DNA of 64,000 nt, from contig NZ_FCOM02000005.1 in assembly GCF_001544695.2 (NCBI RefSeq), positions 186,001 through 250,000 on the forward strand, given 5' to 3'. This DNA comes from Caballeronia arvi (GTDB lineage Bacteria; Pseudomonadota; Gammaproteobacteria; Burkholderiales; Burkholderiaceae). Below, one piece after another: positions 48,215-60,314 of this stretch. Each line of letters starts with the position of its first letter. Within the stretch, counting starts at the first letter, position 1. The notes beneath the pieces are model-generated. The model saw only the letters and a list, made by a program, of their open reading frames with translations, was not told the origin of the DNA and searched no databases. Position numbers and translations under genes: made by a program.

Positions 48215-48604
48215 ATGATGACGATACGAATCGTGCGGCTCGGGTCACCGCGCGCAGAGGGCGAGGGATTGCGCATCGGCACGGTGCGTCGGCCGCCGCG
48301 CGGTGTGCCAAAGGCCGAGTTCGCGAAGCGCGATTTTTATGACGTGTGGTATCCGGTGCTGTCGCCGACGCAGGAACTCGTGACGGAAGCGCTTCACGCC
48401 GAGAACGACAAGGACTGGCGCGCGTTCGTGAAGAAATTCAAGGCGGAAATGGCGGAATCGGATGCGAGCAAGACGCTGGATTTATTGGCGGCGTTGTCGC
48501 ATCAGACTAATTTTGCTGTTGGATGCTATTGCGAGGATGAAGCGCGGTGTCATCGGTCGGTGTTGCGGGAGTTGTTGTTGGCGCGGAGAGCTGATGTCGT
48601 TTGA
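48215..48604 (+). CDS. DUF488 family protein
   Basis: 129 aa. IGTVRRPPRGVPKAEFAKRDFYDVWYPVLSP at the start and the Cys-rich end FAVGCYCEDEARCHRSVLRELLLARRA are family marks. The role of DUF488 proteins is unknown; their cysteine/histidine cluster suggests metal or nucleic-acid binding. ATG has GAAGGAGA upstream (a second ATG follows directly). It is divergent from the MFS gene. Confidence 0.9.
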   Translation: MMTIRIVRLGSPRAEGEGLRIGTVRRPPRGVPKAEFAKRDFYDVWYPVLSPTQELVTEALHAENDKDWRAFVKKFKAEMAESDASKTLDLLAALSHQTNFAVGCYCEDEARCHRSVLRELLLARRADVV

Positions 48605-48780
48605 GAATTCGGGGCAGCGGCAAATCAAAACCGAAAGCCTATAATTCTGCTTCGAAAGCGACCGCTTTCAGTTGATCGAAGGCATCCATGTGCCGATTTT
48701 GCGAGTTCGGCTGAAAAGCACGTTTGCATGGCCACGTCATTAGTAGTGCATCCGAGTTAAAAACATAGATTGTTTCAATA

Positions 48781-50577
48781 ATGTCAACTCAACGTTATTC
48801 CGTTACTCCCCACCCGATCGAGACATTACTGACATGGGTCAAGTCCGGTGAAATCGCTATCCCGGAGATTCAGCGACCTTTCGTCTGGGAGGCGACTCGG
48901 GTCCGGAACCTGCTCGATTCCCTATATCAGGGATATCTAGTCGGCTACCTCATTGCGTGGAAGAATCCGAATGTAAAGCTCAAGGATGGTTCGACGTCGA
49001 TGGGCAAGCGGATCTTGATCGACGGTCAGCAGCGCGTCACTGCGCTGATGGCCTCGTTGCTCGGCGTAGAAGTGCTCAACGACGACTATGAAACCGTTCA
49101 GATTCGCATCGCGTTCAATCCCCAAGAGGAGACGTTCGAAGTATCGAATCCGGCGATTCGCAAGAACAGCGCCTGGTTGCCGGACATTGCCGCCGTGTTC
49201 GACTCACAGACCAGCGTTTTTCAAATGGTCAGCGACTACTGCACAGCCAACAGCGGATGTACACAGGACAAAATCTTTAACGTTATCGAGAAACTGCGCG
49301 GCATCGTTCACAACCATGTGGGCGTAATTGAGCTGGCCGAGGATCTGGACATAGAAACGGTCACGGAGATTTTTATACGGGTCAACTCTGCAGGTGCCTC
49401 GCTGTCGCAAGCCGACTTCGCCATGTCGAAGATTGCGGTGAATGAGACATATGGCGGAAATATGCTCCGCAAGGCGATCGACTATTTCTGCCATTTGGCC
49501 GTCGCACCCGACTTCAAAGCAAAGATCGAGGCCTCCGACAAGCGGTTCGTTTCGTCCGGGTTCTATGAGAAGATGAAGTGGATTTGCAATGTCAACGACG
49601 ACATTTACGATCCCACATACACCGACATGTTGCGCGTTGCTTTCACGTCAGAATTCGGCCGCGGCAAGCTTCAGGATCTTGTTGCTCTCCTGTCCGGACG
49701 GAACTTCGAAACAAAACAGTTTGAAGAAGTTATTGCGGAGCAATCGTTCAGCCAACTGAAAAGCGGCGTGCTCTCGTTTATCAACGAGACGCACTTCAAT
49801 CGATTTACGATGATCCTGCGTTCTGCCGGATTTGTCTCCAGTTCGCTTATCAGCAGTCAGAACGCGGTGAATTTTGCCTACGTTCTTTATCTGCGAGGCC
49901 GGAAGAATGGGATTCCCGCGCCTGAACTCGAACGGATCGTACGGCGCTGGTACACCATGTCGACGCTCCGGGGGCGCTATAGCGGATCTCCCGAGTCCCA
50001 GTTTGATTTCGACATCAGGCAGGTTGAATCGCAAGGCGTTCAGCAATATGTCGATGCGGTAATCGCGAACGAACTGCCAGACAGTTTCTGGACTGGAATG
50101 CTGCCGCAGTTCATGACTACGTCGTCGATCAAAAGTCCATATTTTTTATGCTATATGGCTGCGCAGGCGAAACTGGGAGACAAGGGATTTCTCTCGCGGG
50201 ATATCACGGTAATGGACCTTCTGCTCAATCAGGCGGACGTGCATCATCTTTATCCCAAGAAGCATCTTTCCAATCAGCAATTCAAAGCGGCCGCGTATAA
50301 CCAAATCGCGAATTATGTCGTGGCGCAGAGCGAAATCAACATTGCTATCGGTGCGAAGGATCCGAGGGTCTACTTCGAGGAATTATTGATGCAATGTACG
50401 GGTGGAGAAAAGAAGTACGGTGGAATCGACAAACGAGAAGAACTGATAGCAAATCTCGAGGCTAACTGTGTCCCCGTTTCCATGCTTTATGGAAACGTTG
50501 GTGCATACGATGTTTTCCTGGAAGAACGGAGAAAGTTGATGGCCCTCAAAATCAAGGCGTGGTTCGCGGTGCTTTGA
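48781..50577 (+). CDS. GmrSD/DUF262-type protein with HNH-like C terminus (type IV restriction candidate)
   Basis: 598 aa. The DUF262 (GmrS-like) N-terminal domain has [11 protein letters not shown] (residues 27-37) and the ParB-like nucleotide-handling motif [11 protein letters not shown] (DGQQR at 81-85). [20 protein letters not shown] is typical of the same domain. The C-terminal part carries [11 protein letters not shown] (H488-H489), a variant of the HNH-type motif seen in GmrD/DUF1524 nucleases. Fused proteins of this kind (GmrSD, BrxU) cut modified phage DNA. It stands alone, is AT-richer than its neighbours and lies beside tRNA-Lys, suggesting acquisition by transfer. No clear ribosome site precedes the ATG. 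Confidence 0.8.
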   Translation: MSTQRYSVTPHPIETLLTWVKSGEIAIPEIQRPFVWEATRVRNLLDSLYQGYLVGYLIAWKNPNVKLKDGSTSMGKRILIDGQQRVTALMASLLGVEVLNDDYETVQIRIAFNPQEETFEVSNPAIRKNSAWLPDIAAVFDSQTSVFQMVSDYCTANSGCTQDKIFNVIEKLRGIVHNHVGVIELAEDLDIETVTEIFIRVNSAGASLSQADFAMSKIAVNETYGGNMLRKAIDYFCHLAVAPDFKAKIEASDKRFVSSGFYEKMKWICNVNDDIYDPTYTDMLRVAFTSEFGRGKLQDLVALLSGRNFETKQFEEVIAEQSFSQLKSGVLSFINETHFNRFTMILRSAGFVSSSLISSQNAVNFAYVLYLRGRKNGIPAPELERIVRRWYTMSTLRGRYSGSPESQFDFDIRQVESQGVQQYVDAVIANELPDSFWTGMLPQFMTTSSIKSPYFLCYMAAQAKLGDKGFLSRDITVMDLLLNQADVHHLYPKKHLSNQQFKAAAYNQIANYVVAQSEINIAIGAKDPRVYFEELLMQCTGGEKKYGGIDKREELIANLEANCVPVSMLYGNVGAYDVFLEERRKLMALKIKAWFAVL

Positions 50578-50743
50578 GACGAGCAAGTTCGACGCGGTTG
50601 AGGGCGATAAAACGAAATATCGTCACTCAACCTGCTATCTGGCTCACGTGCCATGTACAGCTAAGGCTAAGCCACTGATCGAGTTGGGTGGTGCGGTCAG
50701 TGAACAGAGCCGTGACCACAGCGCGCGAGCGCGGACAGAAACG

Positions 50744-50776
50744 AAAAAGCCCGGTCAGCTTTCGCTAACCGGGCTT
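50744..50776 (-). terminator. Rho-independent terminator of tRNA-Lys
   Basis: On the minus strand AAGCCCGGTTAGC pairs with GCTGACCGGGCTT around GAAA and is followed by TTT, 10 bp after the 3' end of tRNA-Lys. Confidence 0.82.
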
Positions 50777-50785
50777 CGTAATGCT

Positions 50786-50861
50786 TGGTGGGGCGTGAGT
50801 GACTCGAACACTCGACCTACGGATTAAGAGTCCGCTGCTCTACCAACTGAGCTAACGCCCC
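50786..50861 (-). tRNA. tRNA-Lys (CTT)
   Basis: 76 bases, 5' GGGGCGTTAGCTCAGTTGGT. Acceptor GGGGCGT pairs with ACGCCCC, the D-arm is GCTC/GAGC, and the anticodon stem GCGGA/TCCGT encloses CTCTTAA with anticodon CTT (Lys, codon AAG). The T-arm encloses the loop TTCGAGT. A-CCA is encoded at the 3' end. Confidence 0.97.
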
Positions 50862-51012
50862 AACAGAAACGAAATTATAGCGTCACTTTTTACAGAAGCG
50901 CAATACCCCCGCGAAGAAAATTCTTAACTTTCTGACGAAACCCTCCAAATCCCCGCAGCATCGACGCCCCATGGTCCCGGTATCATGGCGCATCCAAACC
51001 AGGCCAACAAAA

Positions 51013-51420
51013 ATGGACGATACCGCCATTCGCGCTCTGCTCGACAGCATCCTGGCCCCGTGGGTCAAGGAGTTACGACTTGCGCCCGAATCCATCGCCG
51101 ACGATGCGGTCACGCTGCGCCTGCCGTACTCCGACCACCTCCGCCACGCGGGCGGCGTCATCTGCGGTCAGGTGTTCATGGCCGCCGCCGATACCGCGAT
51201 GGTCGTCGTCATCTCGCACGCACTGGGCGGTTTCCAGCCGATGACCACCGTCTCCCTCAACACGACCTTCATGCGCCCCGTAAAAACCGGCGACGTCGTC
51301 GTCACCGCGCGCATCCAGCGCCGCGGCCGCAATCTCGTCTTCGGCGATATCGAACTGCGCGACGCGCAAGGCGAACTTGCCGCGCATGCCACGACAACCT
51401 ACGCGCTCATCACCAAGTAA
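51013..51420 (+). CDS. PaaI-family hotdog thioesterase
   Basis: 135 aa. The hotdog-fold core shows HLRHAGGVICGQVFMAAADTAMVVVI, where an Asp in ADTAM is the usual catalytic position, and TTVSLNTTFMRPVKTGDVVVTARI. It hydrolyses acyl-CoA or related thioesters; the substrate is unknown. ATG at 51013. The stop abuts the ATG of the patatin gene, so both are translated together. Confidence 0.9.
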   Translation: MDDTAIRALLDSILAPWVKELRLAPESIADDAVTLRLPYSDHLRHAGGVICGQVFMAAADTAMVVVISHALGGFQPMTTVSLNTTFMRPVKTGDVVVTARIQRRGRNLVFGDIELRDAQGELAAHATTTYALITK

Positions 51421-52290
51421 ATGTTCGATCAGGTCGTATTCGCCGGCGGCGGAAACCGCTGCTGGTGGCAAGCCGGATTCTGGGACGTCATCCAGCCGGA
51501 ACTGAATCTCAGGCCGCGCGTCATCGCGGGGATATCGGCGGGAGCGGCCACGGCGTGCATGCTCTATACGAACGAGTCGCGCTGGGTCATGCGCTACTAC
51601 GCCGAAGCGCTGCGCGAGAACAGGAAAAACGCCTATTGGGGCAACCTGCTGCGCGGACAATCGGTGTTTCCGCACTACCGCATCTATCGTCAGGCGCTGC
51701 TCGATATCTTCGCGGACCGCTTTCGCGACCTCGCGAAAGCGCCCGAGATCCGTATCGGCGTGTCGCATCTGCCGCGCTGGCTCGGTGCGCGCAGCGCGGT
51801 CGCGGCGGGTCTGATCGCGTACAACATCGAGAAATACGTGCGCAAGACGCTGCATCCGACGCTCGGTCAGACGCTCGGCTTCCATCCCGAATTCGTGAAA
51901 GCGCAGGAATGCGCGACGATCGACGATCTCGCTGATCTCATCCTCCAGTCGTCGAGCACCCCGCCGTTCACGCCGATCCTGCGACGCAACGGCCGTCCCG
52001 TCCTCGATGGCGGCATGGTCGACAACGTGCCCGTCGCCGCGCTCGATGCAACGCCCGGTCTTGTGCTCGTGATGGTCACGCGGCTCTATCCGCGCGAGCG
52101 CATGTTCGTCGTGCCGCACGGCGAGCAGAAACGCATCTACATCCAGCCATCGCGCAAGGTGCCGATTTCGAGCTGGGACTATACGAGTCCGTCGCAAATG
52201 CAACATGCTTACGATCTGGGCCGCGCGGACGGCGAGGATTTTCTCGATCGCGCGCCGAGTCTTCTTAAAGCAGCCGAACATCTCTCCTGA
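51421..52290 (+). CDS. Patatin-like phospholipase
   Basis: 289 aa serine lipase/acyl hydrolase. The oxyanion motif GGGNRCWWQAG is at residues 9-19, the nucleophile elbow GISAG has Ser39, and the catalytic Asp is D196 in LDGGMVDNVP. It probably cleaves membrane or stored lipids. It sits in a thioesterase-patatin-OsmC cluster. No signal peptide. Confidence 0.92.
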   Translation: MFDQVVFAGGGNRCWWQAGFWDVIQPELNLRPRVIAGISAGAATACMLYTNESRWVMRYYAEALRENRKNAYWGNLLRGQSVFPHYRIYRQALLDIFADRFRDLAKAPEIRIGVSHLPRWLGARSAVAAGLIAYNIEKYVRKTLHPTLGQTLGFHPEFVKAQECATIDDLADLILQSSSTPPFTPILRRNGRPVLDGGMVDNVPVAALDATPGLVLVMVTRLYPRERMFVVPHGEQKRIYIQPSRKVPISSWDYTSPSQMQHAYDLGRADGEDFLDRAPSLLKAAEHLS

Positions 52291-52303
52291 CAAGGAGCAC
52301 GCC

Positions 52304-52780
52304 GTGGCGAAGCAGCACACATATCAACTGACCGTCGACTGGACGGGCAATCTCGGTTCCGGCACATCGGCCTACGGCGCCTACTCGCGCGAGCATCTCG
52401 TGCGCGTCGGCGCCAAGACGGCGATCGAAGCGTCGAGCGATCCGGCGTTTCGCGGCGATCCCGCGCGCCACAATCCGGAGGAGTTGTTCGTGGCGTCGCT
52501 GTCGTCGTGTCACATGCTCTGGTATCTGCACCTGTGCGCGACGAACAAGATCGTCGTGACGGCATATGTCGATGAAGCCATCGGCACGATGCAAGAGGAG
52601 AAGAACGGGAGCGGACGTTTCGTCGATGTGACGCTGCGCCCGCGCGTGACGATCGGCGCTGGTGGCGACTCCGGTCTCGCGACGCGCCTTCACGACGACG
52701 CGCACCGCTTCTGTTTCATCGCCAATTCGGTGAATTTTCCGGTGCGCTGCGAGCCGTCGATCGAGATCTCGACGCTCTAG
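52304..52780 (+). CDS. OsmC family peroxidase-like protein
   Basis: 158 aa starting with GTG at 52304 (AKQHTYQLTVDWTGN) and an AAGGAG ribosome site. The OsmC pattern is clear: NPEELFVASLSSCHMLWYLHLC with the first reactive cysteine, and a later Cys in FPVRCEPSIEIS. These proteins reduce organic hydroperoxides. The gene lies 13 bp after the patatin gene. Confidence 0.91.
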   Translation: MAKQHTYQLTVDWTGNLGSGTSAYGAYSREHLVRVGAKTAIEASSDPAFRGDPARHNPEELFVASLSSCHMLWYLHLCATNKIVVTAYVDEAIGTMQEEKNGSGRFVDVTLRPRVTIGAGGDSGLATRLHDDAHRFCFIANSVNFPVRCEPSIEISTL

Positions 52781-52795
52781 CCACGCCAATCGCGC

Positions 52796-53818
52796 TCAGC
52801 GGCGGCGCGCGTGCTGGAGCGCTTCCTTGTTGAAGACGCTCGATGTGTCGCCCGCATCGAACGCGAGGATGTTCCGGAACGCGGCGCCGAAGTACAGCTC
52901 GTAGCTTTCGCGCTCCACATAGCCGATGTGCGGCGTGCAGATCACGTTCTCCAGCCGCAGCAGGCCGTAGCCCTGCAGAATCGGCTCGCTTTCGAAGACA
53001 TCAACCGCGACCATGCCCGGACGGTTGTGATGCACCGCATTGAGCAGCGCGTTCTCTTCGAGCAGTTCGGCGCGGCTCGTGTTGACGAAGAGCGCGGTCG
53101 GCTTCATGCGCATCAGATCGTCTTGCTTGACGATGCCCGTCGTCTCGTCGGTCAAACGCAGATGCAGCGTCAGGACATCGCTTTGTTCGAAGAATGCCTC
53201 GCGGGTCTCGGCAACGGCGAAGCCGTCTTCGCGCGCCGCGCTTTGGGAATGCTCGCGTCCGTAGACGAGCACGTTCATTCCGAAGGCCTTGCCGTAGCCC
53301 GCGACCAGTTTGCCGATCTTCCCGTAGCCCCAGATGCCGAGCGTCTGCCCGCGCAGCACTTGTCCGAGCCCGAAGTTCGGCGGCAGCGCCGATGTCTTCA
53401 GCCCCGACTGCTGCCACGCGCCTTGCTTGAGGTTCGCGACGTACTGCGGGATGCGCCGCTGCGCCGACATGATGAGCGCCCACGTCAGTTCGGCGGGCGC
53501 GACGGGCGAGCCCGTGCCTTCCAGCACCGCGATGCCGCGTTCCGTACACGCATCGATATCGATGTGACCGCCGCCCGCCCGCCCCGTCTGACTGATCATG
53601 CGCAGTTTCGGGCATTTGTCGAGCAGTTGAGAGCTGATGCGGGTGCGTTCGCGGATCAGGACGAGCGCGTCGACTTCCGAAAGTCTGCTGGCCAACTGTC
53701 CGAGACCACGCACCGTGTTATTGAAGACTTTCACCTCATGGTCATCGAGCAAATGGAAGCAATCGAGCTTCCGGACGGCGTCCTGGTAGTCGTCGAGAAT
53801 GGCGATTTTCATGGGCAT
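52796..53818 (-). CDS. D-2-hydroxyacid dehydrogenase family protein
   Basis: About 340 aa (MPMKIAILDDYQDAV). The NAD-binding motif is GIWGYGKIGKLVAGYGKAFGMNV. Catalytic-site segments are NTSRAELLEENAL (Arg), DVFESEPI (Glu) and CTPHIGYVERE (His). It belongs to the SerA/glyoxylate-reductase superfamily; the exact hydroxyacid is not clear. Alternative starts lie at 53839 and 53812. Confidence 0.92.
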   Translation of the reverse strand: MPMKIAILDDYQDAVRKLDCFHLLDDHEVKVFNNTVRGLGQLASRLSEVDALVLIRERTRISSQLLDKCPKLRMISQTGRAGGGHIDIDACTERGIAVLEGTGSPVAPAELTWALIMSAQRRIPQYVANLKQGAWQQSGLKTSALPPNFGLGQVLRGQTLGIWGYGKIGKLVAGYGKAFGMNVLVYGREHSQSAAREDGFAVAETREAFFEQSDVLTLHLRLTDETTGIVKQDDLMRMKPTALFVNTSRAELLEENALLNAVHHNRPGMVAVDVFESEPILQGYGLLRLENVICTPHIGYVERESYELYFGAAFRNILAFDAGDTSSVFNKEALQHARRR

Positions 53819-54299
53819 GGATTGGCTTTTGTTAGGCATCGAACGTGCTGCATTTTTATCGAGGGAGAGAATGGAGCGCTTAAATTCGGGTAAATACCGA
53901 TAAATTGCGCTCTATTGTGTCTTATTGCGCTGCATCACAATGTTCGCGCGATGCGGTGTTATGCTTGACTCCCCATTTTTCAGGAGGCTCGTGCGTCCCC
54001 GCCAAAATAGAGAAATTCCGCGCAACTAGCGGAAATCACGGAATTTCGCGAGGAGGCAGGCCACTTAGTATCTCTTTTTAACAGTTTGTTCCTTTGCCAC
54101 GCAAGCCGCGAAAGGTACGGTTTGCTTGTAAAGGATTCATGCCCGTGACGCCGCATTGGCTCCCGAACCGCATTTCGTGCGATGAAACCATCTGTCGGAG
54201 TTGCACGAAAGCGCCCGGCGGTTCGAGTCGCAAACGCCTCTCGCATGCAGCGTCGTATGGGCAAATCGGTTTTCATTGCAGAAGAACGGAGACAGCTCG
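53819..54299. other. Long leader region upstream of pckG
   Basis: About 480 bp without a supportable gene. It should contain the divergent promoters of the dehydrogenase and pckG. A/T-rich blocks occur at 53850-53930 and 54060-54090. Open frames here lack ribosome sites. Confidence 0.45.
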
Positions 54300-56171
<1,872 letters not shown>

Positions 56172-56216
56172 TGCCACGCAGGATTGATGTCAAAAACTGA
56201 ATCAATCCCCAAAAGA

Positions 56217-56246
56217 ACGGGTCGGCGCAAGCCGGCCCGTTTTTTC
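56217..56246 (+). terminator. Rho-independent terminator after pckG
   Basis: ACGGGTCGGC pairs with GCCGGCCCGT around GCAA, followed by TTTTTT, 45 bp after the pckG stop. Confidence 0.88.
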
Positions 56247-56493
56247 TTGCCTACACCGTCAAAATAGACGCGGCCAGTCTTTTAAAAAATTTCGTCTATC
56301 AGCGAATACCCGGGCGAGTGTTGTGTGAAGCGCAACAATCGGTGATCTTTCATCGGCATAACGCGGCTAACTACCAGATTTTTTTCGACTTTTTCGTGCT
56401 TCCCGGCAACTTCTGCACGAAAGTGCCGGTCCTAGGATAATCCTGAATTGCTTTGCAGCAGAATTCGAGCCGTGTAGCGGCAGGAGTTGTCTT

Positions 56494-57579
56494 ATGGATC
56501 ATTTGCAGTCGATGAGAGTGTTCGTGCGTGTCGCGGATCTCGGAAGTTTCGCCCGGGCCGCGAGCGCGATGGATATCTCCAATGCGGTGGCGACGCGCCA
56601 CGTCGCGGACCTCGAAGGCCGCCTCGGCACGCGTCTGCTCAACCGCACGACGCGCAGCCTTTCGCTCACCGAGTCCGGCCAGGTCTATCTGGAAAGGGCG
56701 CGGCAGATTCTCGACGAACTGGAAGACGTCGAACAAATGGTGGTGGCGCGCAATCACGAGCCGCTCGGGTCGCTCAGGATCGTCGCGCCCGTCGTGTTCG
56801 GTCTGCACAATCTCGCGCCCGTGTTGCAGACGTATGCGCAGCGTTATCCGAAGGTCGTGCCCGATGTGACGCTGGTCGATCGTCAGGTCGATCTGGTCGA
56901 GGAAGGTTTCGATGTCGGCATCGTCATCGCCCGGCAGGTGAAGAGTGCGAGCATCGTCACGCGGCGCCTGACGACGGGTTGCATGACGGTCTGCGCGACG
57001 CCTGCGTATCTGGAAAAGCACGGCACGCCGACGCGCCCGGAGCATCTGCTCGAACATCCGTGCCTGAGCCTGCCCTCCGAATATTGGGGCGACGAGCGCG
57101 TGTTCACCGGTCCGGAAGGCGAGGTGCGCGTGCGCCCGCAGAACGTGATCATCGCGAACAACACGGAAATGCTGCGGCAGTTCGCGCTGCTCGGCATGGG
57201 CATCGCGATTTTGCCGAGCTATCTGATCGGCAACGACACGACGCGCGGCCAACTTGTGCGCCTGCTCGGGGACTATCAGTTGCCGCAGGTCGAGATCAAT
57301 GTTGCGTATCCGAGCCGGCGTCACTTGCCGGCGAAGGTGCGCACGTTCATCGATCACCTGGTCGAGCATTTCAGCCAGACGCCGAATCATCAGCTTGGCG
57401 AGCAGTGGATTCGCGATGGTCGCGGCAGGCCCGTGTCGGCGGCGCCCGCCCGCTACGAGCATGCTGATGAACACGCGACGCCCGCGCCACGCTCACGTCC
57501 GATCGACGGCGAAATGGCGCCGAAGTTGTCGAAACCTTCGCGAACGCGAGGGCGCGTGCCAGCGGCATCGCCGTTCTGA
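56494..57579 (+). CDS. LysR-family transcriptional regulator
   Basis: 361 aa. The N-terminal winged HTH (MDHLQSMRVFVRVADLGSFARAASAMDISNAVATRHVADLEGRLGTRLLNRTTRSLSLTESG, split here for reading) is of the LysR type. The effector domain spans about residues 90-295 (LRIVAPVVFG, GFDVGIVIA, GMGIAILPSYL). A Pro/Arg-rich tail of about 60 residues is unusual. Target genes are not evident: the next gene on this strand is far away, and pckG ends upstream. Confidence 0.9.
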   Translation: MDHLQSMRVFVRVADLGSFARAASAMDISNAVATRHVADLEGRLGTRLLNRTTRSLSLTESGQVYLERARQILDELEDVEQMVVARNHEPLGSLRIVAPVVFGLHNLAPVLQTYAQRYPKVVPDVTLVDRQVDLVEEGFDVGIVIARQVKSASIVTRRLTTGCMTVCATPAYLEKHGTPTRPEHLLEHPCLSLPSEYWGDERVFTGPEGEVRVRPQNVIIANNTEMLRQFALLGMGIAILPSYLIGNDTTRGQLVRLLGDYQLPQVEINVAYPSRRHLPAKVRTFIDHLVEHFSQTPNHQLGEQWIRDGRGRPVSAAPARYEHADEHATPAPRSRPIDGEMAPKLSKPSRTRGRVPAASPF

Positions 57580-57608
57580 AGTTATCGCGCGAAAGCCGCG
57601 CGCAATGG

Positions 57609-57645
57609 AAAAAACCCCCGCGAATCGCTTCGCGGGGGTTTTGCT
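57609..57645. terminator. Bidirectional terminator between lysR-type gene and topB
   Basis: AAAACCCCCGCGAA pairs with TTCGCGGGGGTTTT around TCGC, with A-rich and T-rich flanks on both sides, so it serves the two convergent genes. Confidence 0.87.
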
Positions 57646-57665
57646 TTTTGTCGCTGAGAGGAACG

Positions 57666-60314
57666 TCAGCTCGCCTTGCGCGCCACAGTCTTTTTGACGG
57701 CGGCCTTCTTCGCCGGCGCTTTCTTCGCGACGGGCTTCGCACGCGTCGTTTTCGCGGCGACGGCGACATCGCTATCGGCGCTTTCGTCGCCGCTCTCGCC
57801 CTGTGCTTCCGTCGCAGCGCCGCGCTTGGCCGCAGCCGTCTTCGCCCCCGGCTTGGCTTCCTTCTTCTCGAACTCGAAGCCGATCTTGCCATCCGGCTGC
57901 TTCACGAGAAACGCCTTGAAGTTGCGTCCGGTACGCGACGACTTGAAGTTCGTCAGCAGATCGGTGCGGCCTTCGCCGAGCAGTTTTTCCATCTGCTCGC
58001 GGGCGATTTCTTGTTGAAGAATCACCTTGCCCGAGCGGAAGTCACAAGTCTTCGGATTCGATACCGAATTCTCGCAGACGTAGCTCATGCCGTGCTCGAA
58101 CACGCGTGACTGACACTTCGGACAGGCGCCGACCGGCGTCTGTTCGGAGAAATCGGGCGGTTCGCCGTCCTCGCCGCCGCTGTCCTGACCGAAATCGAAT
58201 TCGAGCTTGTAATTCTTGATCTCGTCATCGAGCGAAAGCTTGAGAATCGCAGAGAACGGACGACCCATCTTGCTGCGGAATCCCGACAGCGGTCCGATGG
58301 TTTTCTCGCGCAGCAATTCCTCGACTTCCGGAATTTCGAACTGACGCCCGCCCGGAATCTTCGAAATCGAAAACTCGCACTTCGTGCACGCGAAGCGGCG
58401 ATAGTTCTCCTTCACCTGCGAGCCGCAGTTCGGACACGGCGTTTCGAGCGTCGCGTAGTCGCCGGGAATCGTGTCCGAGTCGTATTCCTTCGCGCGCTTG
58501 ACGATGGTCTGCGTCATCCGCGCGATTTCCTGCATGAACTGATCGCGATGCAGGCTGCCGCGCTCCATCTGCGACAGCTTGTGCTCCCATTGGCCGGTCA
58601 GTTCGGGCGCGGTGAGTTCTTCGACGCCGAGGCCGCGCAGAAGCGTCATCAACTGGAATGCCTTGGCGGTCGGAATCAGCTCGCGGCCTTCGCGCACCAT
58701 GTACTTCTCGCCGAGTAGACCTTCGATGATCGCCGCGCGCGTGGCCGGCGTCCCGAGGCCCTTCGCGGCCATCGCGTCGCGCAGTTCTTCGTCTTCGACG
58801 AGCTTGCCCGCGCCTTCCATCGCCGAGAGCAGGGACGCTTCGTTGTAGCGCGCGGGCGGCTTGGTCACGAGACCTTGCGCGGCGATCTTCTCGACGTCGA
58901 CCTGTTCGCCCTTCTGCACCGGCACGAGATTGCCGTCTTCGCCCGCGGCTTCGCGACCGTAGACCTGCAGCCAGCCCGGCTCGACGAGCACCTTGCCTTC
59001 CGTCTTGAAGTGATGCCCCGAGACTTCGGTGATGCGCGTCGTGACGAGGTATTCCGCCGCCGGGAAGAACACGGAGAGGAAACGCTTCACGACGAGGTCA
59101 TACAGCTTCTGCTCCGGCTCCGACAGCGACTTCGGCGCCTGCAACGTCGGGATGATGGCGAAGTGATCGCTGATCTTCGAGTTGTCGAAGATGCGCTTGT
59201 TCGGCTTCACCCAGCCCTTGTCGAGCACCTGCTTCGCGAACGGCAGATAGTTGTTGCTCTCCTTGAGCATGGTCATCGTGTCCTTGACCGTGCTCAAGTA
59301 GTCCTCGGGCAGCGCGCGCGAATCGGTACGCGGATACGTCAGGACCTTGTGCTTTTCATACAGCGCCTGCGCGAGACCGAGCGTGTTCTTCGCCGAGAAG
59401 CCGAAGCGGCCGTTGGCTTCACGCTGCAAGCTGGTCAGATCGAAAAGCAGCGGCGACATCTGCGTCGACGGTTTCGATTCTTCCGTGACCGTGCCGGTCT
59501 TGTCGCGACACGCCGCTACCACTGATTCCGCCGCCGCGAGACTCCACAGGCGCGAATCGCGCTGTTCAGGATCGTTTTCGACACGCTTGAACTTCGGATC
59601 GAACCAGCGGCCTTCGTAGATGCCCTTCGCGGCGATGAACTCGGCGCGCACTTCCCAATAGTCGCGCGGCACGAAACGGCGGATTTTCTCCTCACGTTCG
59701 ACGACGATCGACAGCGTTGGCGTCTGAACGCGGCCGACGGTCGTCAGGAAGAAACCGCCGCCCTTGCTGTTGAACGCGGTCATCGCGCGCGTGCCGTTGA
59801 TGCCGACGAGCCAGTCGGCTTCGGAACGGCAGCGGGCGGCGTCGGCGAGCGGCTGCATGTCGGCGTCGCTGCGTAGATTCGCGAAGCCTTCGCGGATCGC
59901 GGCGGGTGTCATCGATTGCAGCCAGAGGCGCTGGACCGGCTGCTTCGCTTTCGCGTGCTGCGCGATCAGGCGGAAGATCAACTCGCCCTCGCGCCCCGCG
60001 TCGCATGCGTTGATGAGGCGGTCGATGTCCTTGCGCTTCAACAGCTTCGTCAGCACCTTCAGGCGCGATTCGCTTTTCGCGATGGGATTCAGGTCGAAAT
60101 GCGGCGGAATGACCGGCAGGTTCGTGAAGCTCCATTTGCCGCGCTTGACGTCGTATTCCTCGGGCGCCGCGATTTCGAGCAGATGGCCGACCGCGGACGA
60201 GAGCACGTAATCGTCGCTCTCGAAATACTCGTCATGCTTGGTGAAGCCGCCCAGCGCACGCGCGATGTCGTTCGCGACGGAGGGCTTCTCAGCGATGATC
60301 AGGGCTTTGGACAT
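57666..60314 (-). CDS. topB: DNA topoisomerase III
   Basis: 882 aa type IA topoisomerase. The TOPRIM domain (ALIIAEKPSVANDIARALGG; DAGREGELIFRLI) is followed by the active-site tyrosine in VLTYPRTDSRALP. Zinc-ribbon-like C-terminal modules contain CPNCGSQVKENYRRFACTKC and CPKCQSRVFEHGMSYVCEN. A Lys/Ala-rich tail of about 60 residues (KKAPAKKAAVKKTVARKAS) probably binds DNA. It decatenates and resolves replication and recombination intermediates. It stands 150 bp from a thioredoxin-like gene on the same strand. Confidence 0.94.
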   Translation of the reverse strand: MSKALIIAEKPSVANDIARALGGFTKHDEYFESDDYVLSSAVGHLLEIAAPEEYDVKRGKWSFTNLPVIPPHFDLNPIAKSESRLKVLTKLLKRKDIDRLINACDAGREGELIFRLIAQHAKAKQPVQRLWLQSMTPAAIREGFANLRSDADMQPLADAARCRSEADWLVGINGTRAMTAFNSKGGGFFLTTVGRVQTPTLSIVVEREEKIRRFVPRDYWEVRAEFIAAKGIYEGRWFDPKFKRVENDPEQRDSRLWSLAAAESVVAACRDKTGTVTEESKPSTQMSPLLFDLTSLQREANGRFGFSAKNTLGLAQALYEKHKVLTYPRTDSRALPEDYLSTVKDTMTMLKESNNYLPFAKQVLDKGWVKPNKRIFDNSKISDHFAIIPTLQAPKSLSEPEQKLYDLVVKRFLSVFFPAAEYLVTTRITEVSGHHFKTEGKVLVEPGWLQVYGREAAGEDGNLVPVQKGEQVDVEKIAAQGLVTKPPARYNEASLLSAMEGAGKLVEDEELRDAMAAKGLGTPATRAAIIEGLLGEKYMVREGRELIPTAKAFQLMTLLRGLGVEELTAPELTGQWEHKLSQMERGSLHRDQFMQEIARMTQTIVKRAKEYDSDTIPGDYATLETPCPNCGSQVKENYRRFACTKCEFSISKIPGGRQFEIPEVEELLREKTIGPLSGFRSKMGRPFSAILKLSLDDEIKNYKLEFDFGQDSGGEDGEPPDFSEQTPVGACPKCQSRVFEHGMSYVCENSVSNPKTCDFRSGKVILQQEIAREQMEKLLGEGRTDLLTNFKSSRTGRNFKAFLVKQPDGKIGFEFEKKEAKPGAKTAAAKRGAATEAQGESGDESADSDVAVAAKTTRAKPVAKKAPAKKAAVKKTVARKAS

